From positions 48,011 through 112,010 of the forward strand of contig NZ_WSTC01000019.1 in NCBI RefSeq assembly GCF_009789195.1: a stretch of 64,000 nucleotides of DNA, in the 5' to 3' direction. This stretch comes from Paenibacillus sp. MMS18-CY102 (GTDB lineage Bacteria; Bacillota; Bacilli; Paenibacillales; Paenibacillaceae). Shown here piece by piece: positions 1 to 8,362 of this stretch. A program made the translations under genes and the position numbers. The first letter of the stretch is position 1. Every line of letters starts with the position of its first letter. The notes beneath the pieces are model-generated. The model searched no databases, had not been told where the DNA came from, and was given only the letters and a program-made list of their open reading frames with translations.

Positions 1-535
1 TTGTCGGTAGGGATAGCCAGTCGTATCGATGCGCATTTTTGTAAACCTGTTCCATGTCGAATACGATTGGGACGACGAAGTCGCCTTTGTAATAGGTTTT
101 GTCTGCAATCTGCTCCATCGGGAGGCGGAAAGAGACGCGGAGTGCTCGGGCGAATACGGGCTCAAGCAGCGTGATGAAGTAACGAAGCCCTAACTGCTCA
201 GCGCAATGGACAGCGGTCGAGACGAGCTCGCCTGAGTAACGAAGCCCGCGAAACGGCTTGAGCAAGGCGAATTTATCCAGTTCGGCTACTTTCCCGGGAT
301 TCGCTAGAATAGCGGGATGGTCGGCGAATGGCGCAATTTCATCGATAAGGCTGCTGCCTGCCTCGTAGGGTTTAACCTCCGAGGTGCCTACATATTCTCC
401 TTCAGGTGTGATGACGACATAACGGGCTAGCGTATGACGGGCATATTCCAATTCATATCCTTTTTCTTGCCATACGGAGACCCACACATTGTTAAACATG
501 GTTAGGTCATGCTGGTCTTCTACTTGTCTGTACAT
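1..535 (-). CDS. Acyltransferase-like (GNAT/FeeM-type) protein, 3' end cut by window
   Basis: About 178 codons are visible, reading leftward off the window edge. The start is ATG at 535-533, with an AGGAGTG Shine-Dalgarno about 8 nt upstream. The N-terminus (MYRQVEDQHD) is followed by a segment reading LARYVVITPEGEYVGTSEV, a pattern common in acyl-transferring GNAT-fold enzymes. Later come a Leu/Phe-rich core (LGLRYFITLLEPVFARAL) and a YYKGDFVVPIVFD strand. This fold assignment is an inference from the pattern of strands; I did not recognise a catalytic motif. The C-terminus is missing, so length cannot be compared with a family. Confidence 0.5.
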   Translation of the reverse strand, partial: MYRQVEDQHDLTMFNNVWVSVWQEKGYELEYARHTLARYVVITPEGEYVGTSEVKPYEAGSSLIDEIAPFADHPAILANPGKVAELDKFALLKPFRGLRYSGELVSTAVHCAEQLGLRYFITLLEPVFARALRVSFRLPMEQIADKTYYKGDFVVPIVFDMEQVYKNAHRYDWLSLPT

Positions 536-935
536 CGGATCATTCACTCCTATTCCTATCTTTAGTTTCATTCCCCGGGACTTACTAGAATATGAATGTC
601 CCTCCTTTGTTACTGTTAATAACACCAATCGTACCAATTATTGGGGAGAAATCAGATAGGCCATAAGTCCGATTGTTTGCTAGAGGCAAGCAGAATCGGT
701 ACACTACGCACCGTATAGACCATAATATCGACAAAAATATGTATATAGTTTAGATAGATGGCGATATATCTATTTGATATACGGTTCATTTTCTGATTAA
801 ACATATAAGAATTATAAGAAATAAGATATCCGCCGAAAGGTTGAGGGGACCTTAGGTGGTGTTGTGCGCCTATCGGCGGATATTAGGCGATGGATTGTCG
901 GATAGCGCTGTCATCTCATGTCGAGATGCAAATGG
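536..935. other. 400-bp AT-rich intergenic region
   Basis: No gene is seen. The stretch holds the promoter side of the leftward gene starting at 535 and the 3' region of the leftward DUF1796 gene. A hairpin-forming dyad lies at about 670-699 (CCGATT and AATCGG arms with an inner GTTTGC/GCAAGC pair) and has no T-tract. A terminator-like hairpin lies at 825-884. Confidence 0.5.
820..886 (-). terminator. Terminator-like hairpin after DUF1796 gene
   Basis: Arms GATATCCGCCGA (825-836) and TCGGCGGATATT (873-884) form an 11-12 bp stem around a 36-nt loop. Read on the minus strand it is followed by TTATTTCTTAT, an imperfect T-tract. It lies about 50 bp after the stop of the leftward gene at 936. Confidence 0.5.
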
Positions 936-1583
936 TCATCCTGTGTAGTGAACATGCTGAAGCAGCAGCTTCCAGTAAGCGTCATTCGCGTTCCAAATGT
1001 CGGGCTGCTCTGGAAGCGTAACCGCGCATACATGCTTATGCGGCCAATGGTCTTCGATTAATGTGGGCACTGGATTGTGGTTGACCAGCAGCACATGAAA
1101 CTCGCCTTTGACGGTCTTCTTGAGCGCTTGCTCCAGCGCTAACGCTTCGTCGGGCAGCCCGCCCGTCCGGATGAATAAGATACGTCGGCAGCTTGCCATT
1201 TTGTTCAAAAACCGTTCGATTCTTCGATCCATCTTCGTGCGGAATGCGTCGTAATCCGGCCAATAGCCTGCGCTGTTGCGGCTTAGAGGGAAGTCGTGCA
1301 CGATGATCATGCCGTTGGCGACATCGCGCAGCAGCAGGAAGTAGCCTGCCGTACCATGATAAACGAGGTTGTGGCGGAGCCCAAAATCGCTGAATCGATT
1401 GTTAATCATCCGATTCACATCGGATAGGCGGATGACCTCTACCCAGTCCAATACGCCGGTGTAGGGCCGAATGCCATTGCGCTCAAGCTGGATCGCTGGC
1501 AAGCAGTTCAGGCCTAGGCTGAATATCGCGTCATATTGGCCGGATATCTCTTTTAGTTCCATTCGAATGTCCTCGCTTTCCAT
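936..1583 (-). CDS. DUF1796 family putative papain-like cysteine peptidase
   Basis: 215 aa, close to the usual size of this family. The N-terminal signature is visible: FSLGLNCLPAIQL (Cys near residue 27) followed by YTGVLDWVEV, the DUF1796 pattern of a Cys after SLG-N and a downstream LDW. The mid-region IVHDFPLSRN and the C-terminal LLVNHNP strand also fit. DUF1796 is only predicted to be a cysteine peptidase; its substrate is unknown. It is divergent from the gene at 1705 and near an FkbM methyltransferase. In other genomes such proteins often sit beside glycan or methyltransferase genes, which suggests a role with surface polymers (inference). Confidence 0.75.
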   Translation of the reverse strand: MESEDIRMELKEISGQYDAIFSLGLNCLPAIQLERNGIRPYTGVLDWVEVIRLSDVNRMINNRFSDFGLRHNLVYHGTAGYFLLLRDVANGMIIVHDFPLSRNSAGYWPDYDAFRTKMDRRIERFLNKMASCRRILFIRTGGLPDEALALEQALKKTVKGEFHVLLVNHNPVPTLIEDHWPHKHVCAVTLPEQPDIWNANDAYWKLLLQHVHYTG

Positions 1584-1704
1584 CTAGCAGTTACCCTATT
1601 CTATGTGCGCGATTGTTCGCCCGTACGGGCTGCCTTGACCAAGCATAAGATAGAGGGAGTAACAACCGGAAGATGGATGGAATGATAGGAGGCTTTCATA
1701 GACG

Positions 1705-2088
1705 ATGATGGAAGAGGCGGCATTCAAGCTAGACAAAAGCCAAGTCGTCCCTTTTTTGCTTACGGATTGGGAGGTGCCGGCCGCGACGCTTACGCTGAAG
1801 ACGCAGCGGCGGAACACGCGCATCCGCCTTACCTTTGAAATTGGATGGAGCAAGCCAGTGACAGCTGATTTAGGAGAGTTCGAGGTTATCATTCGGGAAG
1901 GTTCCTCTACCGGCAGAGAGGTGTTTCGAGGCTCGGAGATGTGCCATTGGAATGCGCTCATGCAGATGGACTGCGAGCTAGTCGCTCCAGTTGCCGGAGA
2001 ACATTCTTATTGGTTGAATGTGATGTCTGACGGGCGGCGTGCTATTATCAACGGCCCGATCGTGTTTCATGCCGCTACGGTATCCTAA
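1705..2088 (+). CDS. Hypothetical protein, predicted beta-rich
   Basis: 127 aa, not recognised. An AGGAGG lies about 12 nt before the ATG; a second ATG follows immediately, so the start may be one codon later. The sequence alternates hydrophobic and polar residues in short strands (VPAATLTLKTQRR, IRLTFEIGW, FEVIIREG, HSYWLNVMS) and ends in FHAATVS, as expected for a small beta-sandwich. There is no signal peptide and no Cys pair. It lies 33 bp upstream of the FkbM methyltransferase in the same direction, so the two are probably co-transcribed and functionally linked. Confidence 0.6.
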   Translation: MMEEAAFKLDKSQVVPFLLTDWEVPAATLTLKTQRRNTRIRLTFEIGWSKPVTADLGEFEVIIREGSSTGREVFRGSEMCHWNALMQMDCELVAPVAGEHSYWLNVMSDGRRAIINGPIVFHAATVS

Positions 2089-2121
2089 CTTCGGAGTCTA
2101 ACATATTGGAGGAGGTTCTCT

Positions 2122-2901
2122 ATGAATACGAAAACGACGGTTTTAAGGCTGCCAAACTACCCGCATCCTTATGCGATCAGCTCGAACTCAGCGGATATGA
2201 TACTGGCGGGCATCGAGAAAAACGGCGGTTATTATGAACCGCACATCATGAATGTGCTTCGCCATATCGTAAAGCCGGATAGCGTGTGCCTTGACATTGG
2301 AGCCAACATTGGCGCGATATCGCTTGGCATGAGCACTTATGCGCCGCAAGGCCGTATTTTTGCATTCGAGCCATCAGCGGTGAATTTCAACTACTTGTCC
2401 CATAATGTGCAGCAGAATGGGATTCGCACCGTGGAGCCGGTGCAGCTTGGCGTATATGATCGCAACACAAAGCTGCAGTTTTCTTATATTGATTTTGGCG
2501 GCGGTTGGTCGCATATTACGACGGAGCATGCGGAGCGCGGCATTCAAGAGACGGTCCAATGCGTTCGCATTGACGATTGGGCGAAGAAGCGGGGGCTTTC
2601 GCGCGTGGATCTGATTAAACTCGATGTGGAAGGGGCTGAAGTGCCTGCACTGCATGGCATGGCCGGAACGATCGGGAAGTTTAAGCCAGATCTGATTGTG
2701 GAATTCAATCCTGGCGCCCAGCAAGTCATTTTTCAAGAAAATCCACAAATTCTCTATAATACGCTATGTGGATTGTATCCTAATTTGTATATTATTGACT
2801 TTGATTATACCGTTCCGCGTTTAGTTTCCTTCGAGCAGCTCATGAGCTTGTTCCATAGCGGGCGTGAAGTTGTCGATATTTATTGCACATTCAAGGGTTG
2901 A
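2122..2901 (+). CDS. FkbM family SAM-dependent methyltransferase
   Basis: 259 aa. The SAM-binding motif I is CLDIGANIGAISL (about residues 58-70), followed by an acidic strand FAFEPS and the later IKLDVEGAE motif that typifies FkbM methyltransferases. These enzymes O-methylate sugars or polyketides; the acceptor here is unknown. The SD is GGAGGAGG about 9 nt before ATG. The gene follows the small unknown protein at 1705 and sits beside the glycosyltransferase operon, so a glycan methyl-capping role is a reasonable inference. Confidence 0.8.
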   Translation: MNTKTTVLRLPNYPHPYAISSNSADMILAGIEKNGGYYEPHIMNVLRHIVKPDSVCLDIGANIGAISLGMSTYAPQGRIFAFEPSAVNFNYLSHNVQQNGIRTVEPVQLGVYDRNTKLQFSYIDFGGGWSHITTEHAERGIQETVQCVRIDDWAKKRGLSRVDLIKLDVEGAEVPALHGMAGTIGKFKPDLIVEFNPGAQQVIFQENPQILYNTLCGLYPNLYIIDFDYTVPRLVSFEQLMSLFHSGREVVDIYCTFKG

Positions 2902-3066
2902 ATCATTTGAGAATGATGAGAAAACGTCTGAGAATGCTCTAATCTTTTCCAAAAACTGATCTGTGAATTTACAAGTCCCCCCGTGTTACGATGTTGGCGT
3001 CGAAGAGAACGGATGGCACGAGCTTCCATTCGAACGGCCAAATAACCGGATACGGGGAGGATGTAC

Positions 3067-3732
3067 ATGAAAAACATGCTACTGGTTCGCAAAACGGCAG
3101 CAGTTGCACTTATCGCAGGAATGGCGTTCACGGGAATTGGGGCAGCAGCCCACACCGCTTCGGCGGCGGTGCCAGTGACGGCTTCATATAAAACCATCAC
3201 GATTGGCAGCCCGGCCCAATTGCAGCAGATAGCCGCACAATTCGGCATTACGCTCGACTGGAACCAGATCTGGAACGGGGGAGGCGCCGTCACCGTGACG
3301 AAGCCAAGCACCGGGACGAGTACGGGGACGAAACCGAGTACAGGAACAAGCACAACGACGAATGCGAGCGCATTTGCGCAGCAGGTTGTAACATTAGTCA
3401 ATCAGGAGCGCGCTAAGGCCGGTCTGGCTGCTTTATCGACGGATTCCTTGCTGGCAACGGTCGCAACGGACAAAGCGAAGGATATGTACAATAACAACTA
3501 CTTCAGCCACACGTCGCCAACTTACGGCTCTCCATTCGATATGATGCGGGCCTACGGCGTAAGCTATTCGTATGCTGGCGAGAATATCGCGAAGGGTCAG
3601 CGCACACCGCAGGAAGTTATGGCGGCTTGGATGAACAGTGCTGGCCATAAAGCGAATATTTTGAGCAAAAATTTCAAAAAAATCGGCGTTGCGTATTACA
3701 ATGGCGAATGGGTACAAGAATTTACGGGTTAA
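3067..3732 (+). CDS. Secreted CAP (SCP/PR1, YkwD-like) domain protein
   Basis: 221 aa. The ATG at 3067 is chosen because GGGGAGG ends 6 nt before it; the ATG at 3061 touches the SD. A signal peptide (KTAAVALIAGMAFTGIGAAA, cleavage near ASAA) leads to an exported protein. A Thr/Ser/Pro/Gly linker with repeats of PSTGTSTGTK lies at about residues 80-100. A C-terminal CAP domain follows (residues about 105-221), with FAQQVVTLVNQERAKAG, HTSPTYGSPFDMM, GENIAKGQRTPQEVM and GHKANIL, including the conserved His and Glu residues. CAP proteins of this type are common in spore formers, and their biochemical activity is not settled. Confidence 0.85.
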   Translation: MKNMLLVRKTAAVALIAGMAFTGIGAAAHTASAAVPVTASYKTITIGSPAQLQQIAAQFGITLDWNQIWNGGGAVTVTKPSTGTSTGTKPSTGTSTTTNASAFAQQVVTLVNQERAKAGLAALSTDSLLATVATDKAKDMYNNNYFSHTSPTYGSPFDMMRAYGVSYSYAGENIAKGQRTPQEVMAAWMNSAGHKANILSKNFKKIGVAYYNGEWVQEFTG

Positions 3733-3782
3733 CATCAAACTTAGCCTAGCCCGAGCCCGTTAATTGAAATGGCCTATTAACC

Positions 3783-3847
3783 AAAAGAGTTAAGCTTCAG
3801 CAAGCGCTATGCGCGATCTATATGCTGAAGCTTAACTCTTTTTTTAT
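3783..3847. terminator. Bidirectional Rho-independent terminator
   Basis: A long stem AAGAGTTAAGCTTCAGCA pairs with TGCTGAAGCTTAACTCTT and is flanked by AAAA and TTTTTTT. It sits between the convergent CAP gene and the leftward glycosyltransferase operon and can serve both. Confidence 0.9.
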
Positions 3848-5185
3848 TTAGGATAACAGCCCTAACATCTGTAGGCGCTGCCTCATCGCATGGCCAGTGC
3901 TAAGCGGATGGAAACGGACACTCAAGGAATGGGCGGCCATCGCGCCAAGCCGCTCGCATGCGGCTCGGTCGCTTGCAAGCCTGTGCATGAGCTCTGCTGC
4001 GTGGCCGATGTCAGGCTCAGCCCAATAATTGCCGGCTTCGTAAGGGCCAATCGTACGTGTAATGGGCGTAAGCGTGTAGCGAACAGGGCAACCGGCACCA
4101 TGCTGGACCAGCTCTGTGCTGCCGGACCAATCGGTTGCGATGGCGGGCTTTCCTCGTGCCATGGCTTCCGCGATGCCGAGCCCGAATCCCTCTGCCCGAT
4201 GCAGCGACACATAAGCATTGCACGCCGCTAGCAAGCCGCCTGTTTCCTGGCGGGTCATTCCGGCTTCAATATAATAGACGTTGCTGCTGCCGAGCATCCG
4301 TTGCTTGAGCCGTTCGAGCTCAGCGCTGCTGTTATGCGCGTTATTGACTTTGATGACAAGCCCGACGGAAGGGTTGTGGCGGCCGAACGCTTGCAAGAAC
4401 GCCTCCAGTGTGCCAAGCGGGTTTTTGCGTTCAATAAAGCTGTACGTATCAAACATGGTGGCAAATAGGAAAGGCTCTTGCGGCAGGCCGTAATAGAAAC
4501 GCCCGGGACGGAAGCCATCATCGGGCATGCAGCCATAAGGCATCGTGATGACGGGGAGAGGGCTTTTCGCTGCGATGGCTTCTCGGACGAAAGCGGACGG
4601 CGTCCAGATTTCTTGAAAGTATGGCCAGTAATTCGCCCACTCGTCTGGAATCGCATTAAGCTCCCAATGCCAATAGCCGACCGTATATTTACGCTCGACT
4701 AGGCGATGGCCGTACCTCGCGAATACGTGAGGAAGCATATCTGGATTGAATTGCAGGATGGAGCAGCGGTGCAACGGCTCTGATTGTTCAAGCGACACGG
4801 TGGAGAGGTCGGTTGTACGGTTCAATGAGAGCGCATCACAGGAAACGATCGAAGTGGGGACGTTGGCCGCAAGAAGCGAAGCGGCTTGCAGCCGGCACGC
4901 TTCTCCGACGCCGGACTCAGCTCGGCTGAAACCAATAAGCTGAACGCCGGGCATCCCTTCATAGAAGGGAGCCGGCGGAGGCTCTATCGGCTGCTGGAGA
5001 GCCGAAGCCGGTTTCCGCTGCTGCAACCGCGCCTGCTTCCGCAGGCGATGGCTGCGCTTGGAGCCAGCATGGCGCCGTCGAACAAGCTTTAGTGAGCCTC
5101 CCGTACGCGAACGCTTTGCCCGGCCATTCCCATTCCGTTTGCTTGTGGAAGCCAGCGGGTGCTGCTTTCGGCGATGCGCCCTCAT
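3848..5185 (-). CDS. Glycosyltransferase, GT4 type, with basic N-terminal tail
   Basis: 445 aa from the ATG at 5185. That ATG forms an ATGA overlap with the stop of the upstream glycosyltransferase, so translational coupling is likely; a longer reading frame reaches 5230 but would overlap by 49 bp. The N-terminal 60 residues are very rich in Arg/Lys (RRKQHPL, RAKRSR, KLVRRRHAGSKR). The catalytic part has VGYWHWELNAIPDEW and the GT4 EX7E motif EGFGLGIAE near residue 335, followed by KPAIATDWSGSTE. This is the last gene of the manC operon. Donor and acceptor are unknown; a GDP-mannose or GDP-deoxysugar donor fits the neighbours. Confidence 0.85.
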   Translation of the reverse strand: MRAHRRKQHPLASTSKRNGNGRAKRSRTGGSLKLVRRRHAGSKRSHRLRKQARLQQRKPASALQQPIEPPPAPFYEGMPGVQLIGFSRAESGVGEACRLQAASLLAANVPTSIVSCDALSLNRTTDLSTVSLEQSEPLHRCSILQFNPDMLPHVFARYGHRLVERKYTVGYWHWELNAIPDEWANYWPYFQEIWTPSAFVREAIAAKSPLPVITMPYGCMPDDGFRPGRFYYGLPQEPFLFATMFDTYSFIERKNPLGTLEAFLQAFGRHNPSVGLVIKVNNAHNSSAELERLKQRMLGSSNVYYIEAGMTRQETGGLLAACNAYVSLHRAEGFGLGIAEAMARGKPAIATDWSGSTELVQHGAGCPVRYTLTPITRTIGPYEAGNYWAEPDIGHAAELMHRLASDRAACERLGAMAAHSLSVRFHPLSTGHAMRQRLQMLGLLS

Positions 5186-7356
5186 AGCCCTGCAAGGCGG
5201 CCTTTCATTCGAGCTGCCGAATGATCCCACGTAAACTGTGACTGCATATCAATTGCCGCGCGCCGTCCTCTCTCCGCAGCTTCTTCGCGATTGGCAACGA
5301 CATGCTGCATCAAATGGGCAAGATGCTCGGCGTCCGGCTGCGCCCAGTTGAAACCATGGTAGTAGACACAGCGCGCTTCGGCTGGAATTAATCGTTCAAC
5401 ACGGAGCGGATAGGCGTTCGATTCATTTATAAACTCGGTCTGGGCGCTCCAGTTCGTCGCAATGACGGGCAGGCCGCATGCCATAGCTTCCATGATTGGC
5501 ATCCCCCAGCCTTCCCCGCGAGTAGGAAGTACGAAGCAGTCGGCTGAACGGTATAAGCTGCCCATCCAAGCGGATGGGATTTTATCATTATGAAGGACGA
5601 GAATCCGCTCGGCGGCTGCCCCTAGTTTGAGCTTGCGTATTTCGGTTGGAACGTCAAAGCTCGGATCATTGTTAATGATTTTGCATACGAGCAATACATC
5701 GTCCCGGTGGGCGAATACCCGGGAGAACGTCTCCAGCAGCAGCTCAGGCGCTTTGCGCTCTCCCCATTCGAACACGGAAAGGAACGTGAATTTGTCCGAG
5801 AACCGTTTGCTGCGAATGCCCGGATGGAAATAATTTGTGTCTACGCCCAACGGCATCACATGGATCGGAACGGTAACGCCGCTGTTTCGGAACGTTTGCG
5901 CATTGAAATGCGAAGGGACCCATACTTCATTCATGCTGTTGCTTTGGGCGACCCAGTCATGCGGCAGGCCATCCACTTCGAGCATCGTATAGCCGATTTT
6001 ATAGCGGCCTTTATTTTTATAGAAAACGTCGCCTTGCCCGTATACGACCTCGACAGCCTCAGGCGATTGGGTACGCTGCTTGAACAGGTTGACCCGCATA
6101 TCAGGGCCAGTCTCAGGCTCTTCGAACGGCATAGGCGTGCCAGGACCATAGACATACTCGTAGTTGACCTTCAGATGCTGCCGCTCCAGGCCAAGCATTA
6201 AGTTTTTGGATGTCTCCGTATAGCCGTACAGCGGCAAATGAACAACGGAACGCCAATTGAGCGGCCGTTCGTATCTCATTTGAAGCAGGTTTTGCCATTT
6301 GCTCCGGAAAACCTCACGCGATTTATTGTACATGTCCCAGAAGTCCACGCCGTTCACGCGTGTTGAAGTATTGTGGTAATGATGAAGGGTGACGCGGCCG
6401 TCATTGACGACACGGTAGCCAGCCATGATCGCTTTTAGGCAATAGTCTGTATCCTCAAAATAGGAGAAGTAGTCTTGATCGAGGAAGCCGATGCGCTGGA
6501 TCAATTCCCGCTTCAGGTAAGCGCAGGCGAATACGATGCCCTGAACATCGCGCACGCCGTTATATTGGCGCACGTCTGGTTCTTCTCCGCCGATCTGCTG
6601 CCCGCTTAAATTGTCAGGCAAAATGTACGTGCCTGCATGATGAAGTGAGCCATCAGGCCCGCGTAGCCGCGCACCGACGATGCCGATATCGCGTGAGCGA
6701 TAGGCGGTCTCCTGCAGCTTGGACAGCCAGTCGCCTTGTTCTGTTAGGATATCGTTGTTGAGCAGCACGATATCGCTGTCGGGGCGTGCATAAGGCAGTG
6801 CAGCGTGGTTGCCAGCGACAAAGCCGATATTCGTCGGGTTAAACAGGGGGCGAATCCACGGAATCGTGCGCAAGTACTCCACTGTTCCATCGGTGCTGCC
6901 ATTATCGAACACGATCACATCAACTAAGCCGGGCTCCAGCGTTGGGGCCAGATGCTCGAAGCATTTGCGCGTGTAGTCAAGACCGTTCCACGTCAAAATA
7001 ATAATCGTTACGGGGCGGCTGAGCGGCCGCCTGTCGATCGCGGGAGGATCAACCTCGGTATGGCCGGGGTTGAAGGTTCCGTATTGCGGGTCGCTCTCAT
7101 ACCGGTCCCAGTGGTGGACATGGACAGGGGGCGCTGTTTTTCTCCGCCTCGCATCACGGCGTCTCCTGGCCAGCAAGGCGGCCCTTTTTTTGGATAGCTT
7201 CTTCGAAGCGAGCCTTCTCCGCTTGCCCGTAACGCTCGTGCGCGATTTTTTTAATCGCCGTTTGGCGGTCGTGAACCGTTTATGATTGCCCGAGGAGCCG
7301 CGCCGTCTTTTCGCTCGGCTCGATTTGCTCCGGCTTAATGCCGTGCTGCTGGTCAT
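5182..7356 (-). CDS. Two-domain glycosyltransferase (GT2 + GT4) with highly basic N-terminal tail
   Basis: 724 aa. Residues 1-75 are almost entirely basic or small (AKRRRGSSG, KRRLKKSRT, LLARRRRDARRRK). A GT2 domain follows at about 113-360, with VTIIILTWNG, DNGSTDG (151-157), the metal-site-like LLNNDILTE and DYFSYFEDTDYC. A GT4 domain occupies about 430-724, with FLSVFEWGERKAPELL and the EX7E motif EGWGMPIME. Such fusions add two sugars in sequence to a growing glycan. The basic tail has no membrane segment; it could bind a polyanion or another envelope component (inference). The gene lies 44 bp downstream of the SDR gene and overlaps the next gene by 4 bp. Confidence 0.88.
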   Translation of the reverse strand: MTSSTALSRSKSSRAKRRRGSSGNHKRFTTAKRRLKKSRTSVTGKRRRLASKKLSKKRAALLARRRRDARRRKTAPPVHVHHWDRYESDPQYGTFNPGHTEVDPPAIDRRPLSRPVTIIILTWNGLDYTRKCFEHLAPTLEPGLVDVIVFDNGSTDGTVEYLRTIPWIRPLFNPTNIGFVAGNHAALPYARPDSDIVLLNNDILTEQGDWLSKLQETAYRSRDIGIVGARLRGPDGSLHHAGTYILPDNLSGQQIGGEEPDVRQYNGVRDVQGIVFACAYLKRELIQRIGFLDQDYFSYFEDTDYCLKAIMAGYRVVNDGRVTLHHYHNTSTRVNGVDFWDMYNKSREVFRSKWQNLLQMRYERPLNWRSVVHLPLYGYTETSKNLMLGLERQHLKVNYEYVYGPGTPMPFEEPETGPDMRVNLFKQRTQSPEAVEVVYGQGDVFYKNKGRYKIGYTMLEVDGLPHDWVAQSNSMNEVWVPSHFNAQTFRNSGVTVPIHVMPLGVDTNYFHPGIRSKRFSDKFTFLSVFEWGERKAPELLLETFSRVFAHRDDVLLVCKIINNDPSFDVPTEIRKLKLGAAAERILVLHNDKIPSAWMGSLYRSADCFVLPTRGEGWGMPIMEAMACGLPVIATNWSAQTEFINESNAYPLRVERLIPAEARCVYYHGFNWAQPDAEHLAHLMQHVVANREEAAERGRRAAIDMQSQFTWDHSAARMKGRLAGL

Positions 7357-7400
7357 GGTCGTCTCTTGCCTCCTTAGCGGGCGCTACTAATCAGGAGAGG

Positions 7401-8354
7401 TTAGGCTAGTTTGGCGCGCCAATAGTCGAGAAGATCCTGCATCGTTTGTTCAAATGGCACTTCCGGCTTCCATCCGGTGTGCGCCATAAATTTGCTTGCA
7501 TCGCCGAGCAAAATTTCAACGTCGGATGGCCGCATCCGGGCAGGATCCTGCTCAACAGTTACTTGGACCGATGATAGGGAGAGCAGCAATTGGAGCATCT
7601 CATCAATCGTAACGCAACTGCCGGAGGCGATGTTGTAGCATTCGCCTGGCGTTCCTTTCTCAAGGGCTAGCCAGTAGGCGCGCACGACGTCGCGAACATC
7701 TGTGAAGTCGCGTTTGGCCTCCAAATTGCCGACGTGGATAACAGGTGGGCGAAGCCCTTTTTCGATTTCGGCGATTTGCTTGGCAAAGTTGGAGGTGACG
7801 AAGTTTTCTCCCCTGCGCGGCCCCGTGTGGTTGAACGTGCGGGTACGTACGACGGGGATGCCATAGCTGCGGTAATATTGGTAGCCCAGGTAGTCTTGCG
7901 CGACCTTGCTTACGGCATAAGGGCTGAGCGGCCGGATTGGATTTTCTTCCCGAATCGGCACTTCATGTGGATGGACTTCGCCGTACTCCTCACTGGAGCA
8001 AGCGATTTGGACTTTGGTGGGGAGGTTGAACCGGCGGATCGCTTCGAATAGATGGATTTGGCCGACGACATTGTTGTGAATGGTGTCGATGGGGGAGTTC
8101 CATGATGTTGGGACGAAGCTTTGCGCGGCAAGATGAAATACATAATCAGGGCGTTCCTTCTCCATGAGCTGTTCGACGGAAAGCGGGTCGCGCAGTTCAC
8201 ATTCGACCAGATGGATATCCTTCTGAATATGGGCAATGTGGTCCATGCGGCTTCGCTGGCGAATTGTACCGACGACTTCAACGCCCTCTGCCAGCAAAAA
8301 TTCCGCCATATGACTGCCAACAAAGCCGCTGATGCCGGTAATTAAAGCTTTCAA
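7401..8354 (-). CDS. GDP-mannose 4,6-dehydratase / GDP-4-keto-6-deoxymannose reductase-like SDR
   Basis: 317 aa from a TTG start at 8354, chosen because GAGGTG lies about 9 nt upstream and the protein then begins LKALITGISGFVGSH, the Rossmann GxxGxxG site. The catalytic YxxxK is YAVSK in SPYAVSKVAQDYLG, preceded by SSEEYG. The FNHTGPRRG and RDFTDVRDVVRAY blocks are typical of the GDP-6-deoxy-hexose enzymes. The length is shorter than a classical Gmd (about 350-370 aa) and closer to Rmd. It probably acts with ManC to make GDP-deoxymannose or GDP-D-rhamnose for the glycosyltransferases downstream. Dehydratase versus reductase cannot be settled by eye. Confidence 0.8.
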   Translation of the reverse strand: MKALITGISGFVGSHMAEFLLAEGVEVVGTIRQRSRMDHIAHIQKDIHLVECELRDPLSVEQLMEKERPDYVFHLAAQSFVPTSWNSPIDTIHNNVVGQIHLFEAIRRFNLPTKVQIACSSEEYGEVHPHEVPIREENPIRPLSPYAVSKVAQDYLGYQYYRSYGIPVVRTRTFNHTGPRRGENFVTSNFAKQIAEIEKGLRPPVIHVGNLEAKRDFTDVRDVVRAYWLALEKGTPGECYNIASGSCVTIDEMLQLLLSLSSVQVTVEQDPARMRPSDVEILLGDASKFMAHTGWKPEVPFEQTMQDLLDYWRAKLA

Positions 8355-8362
8355 CTTGACGA

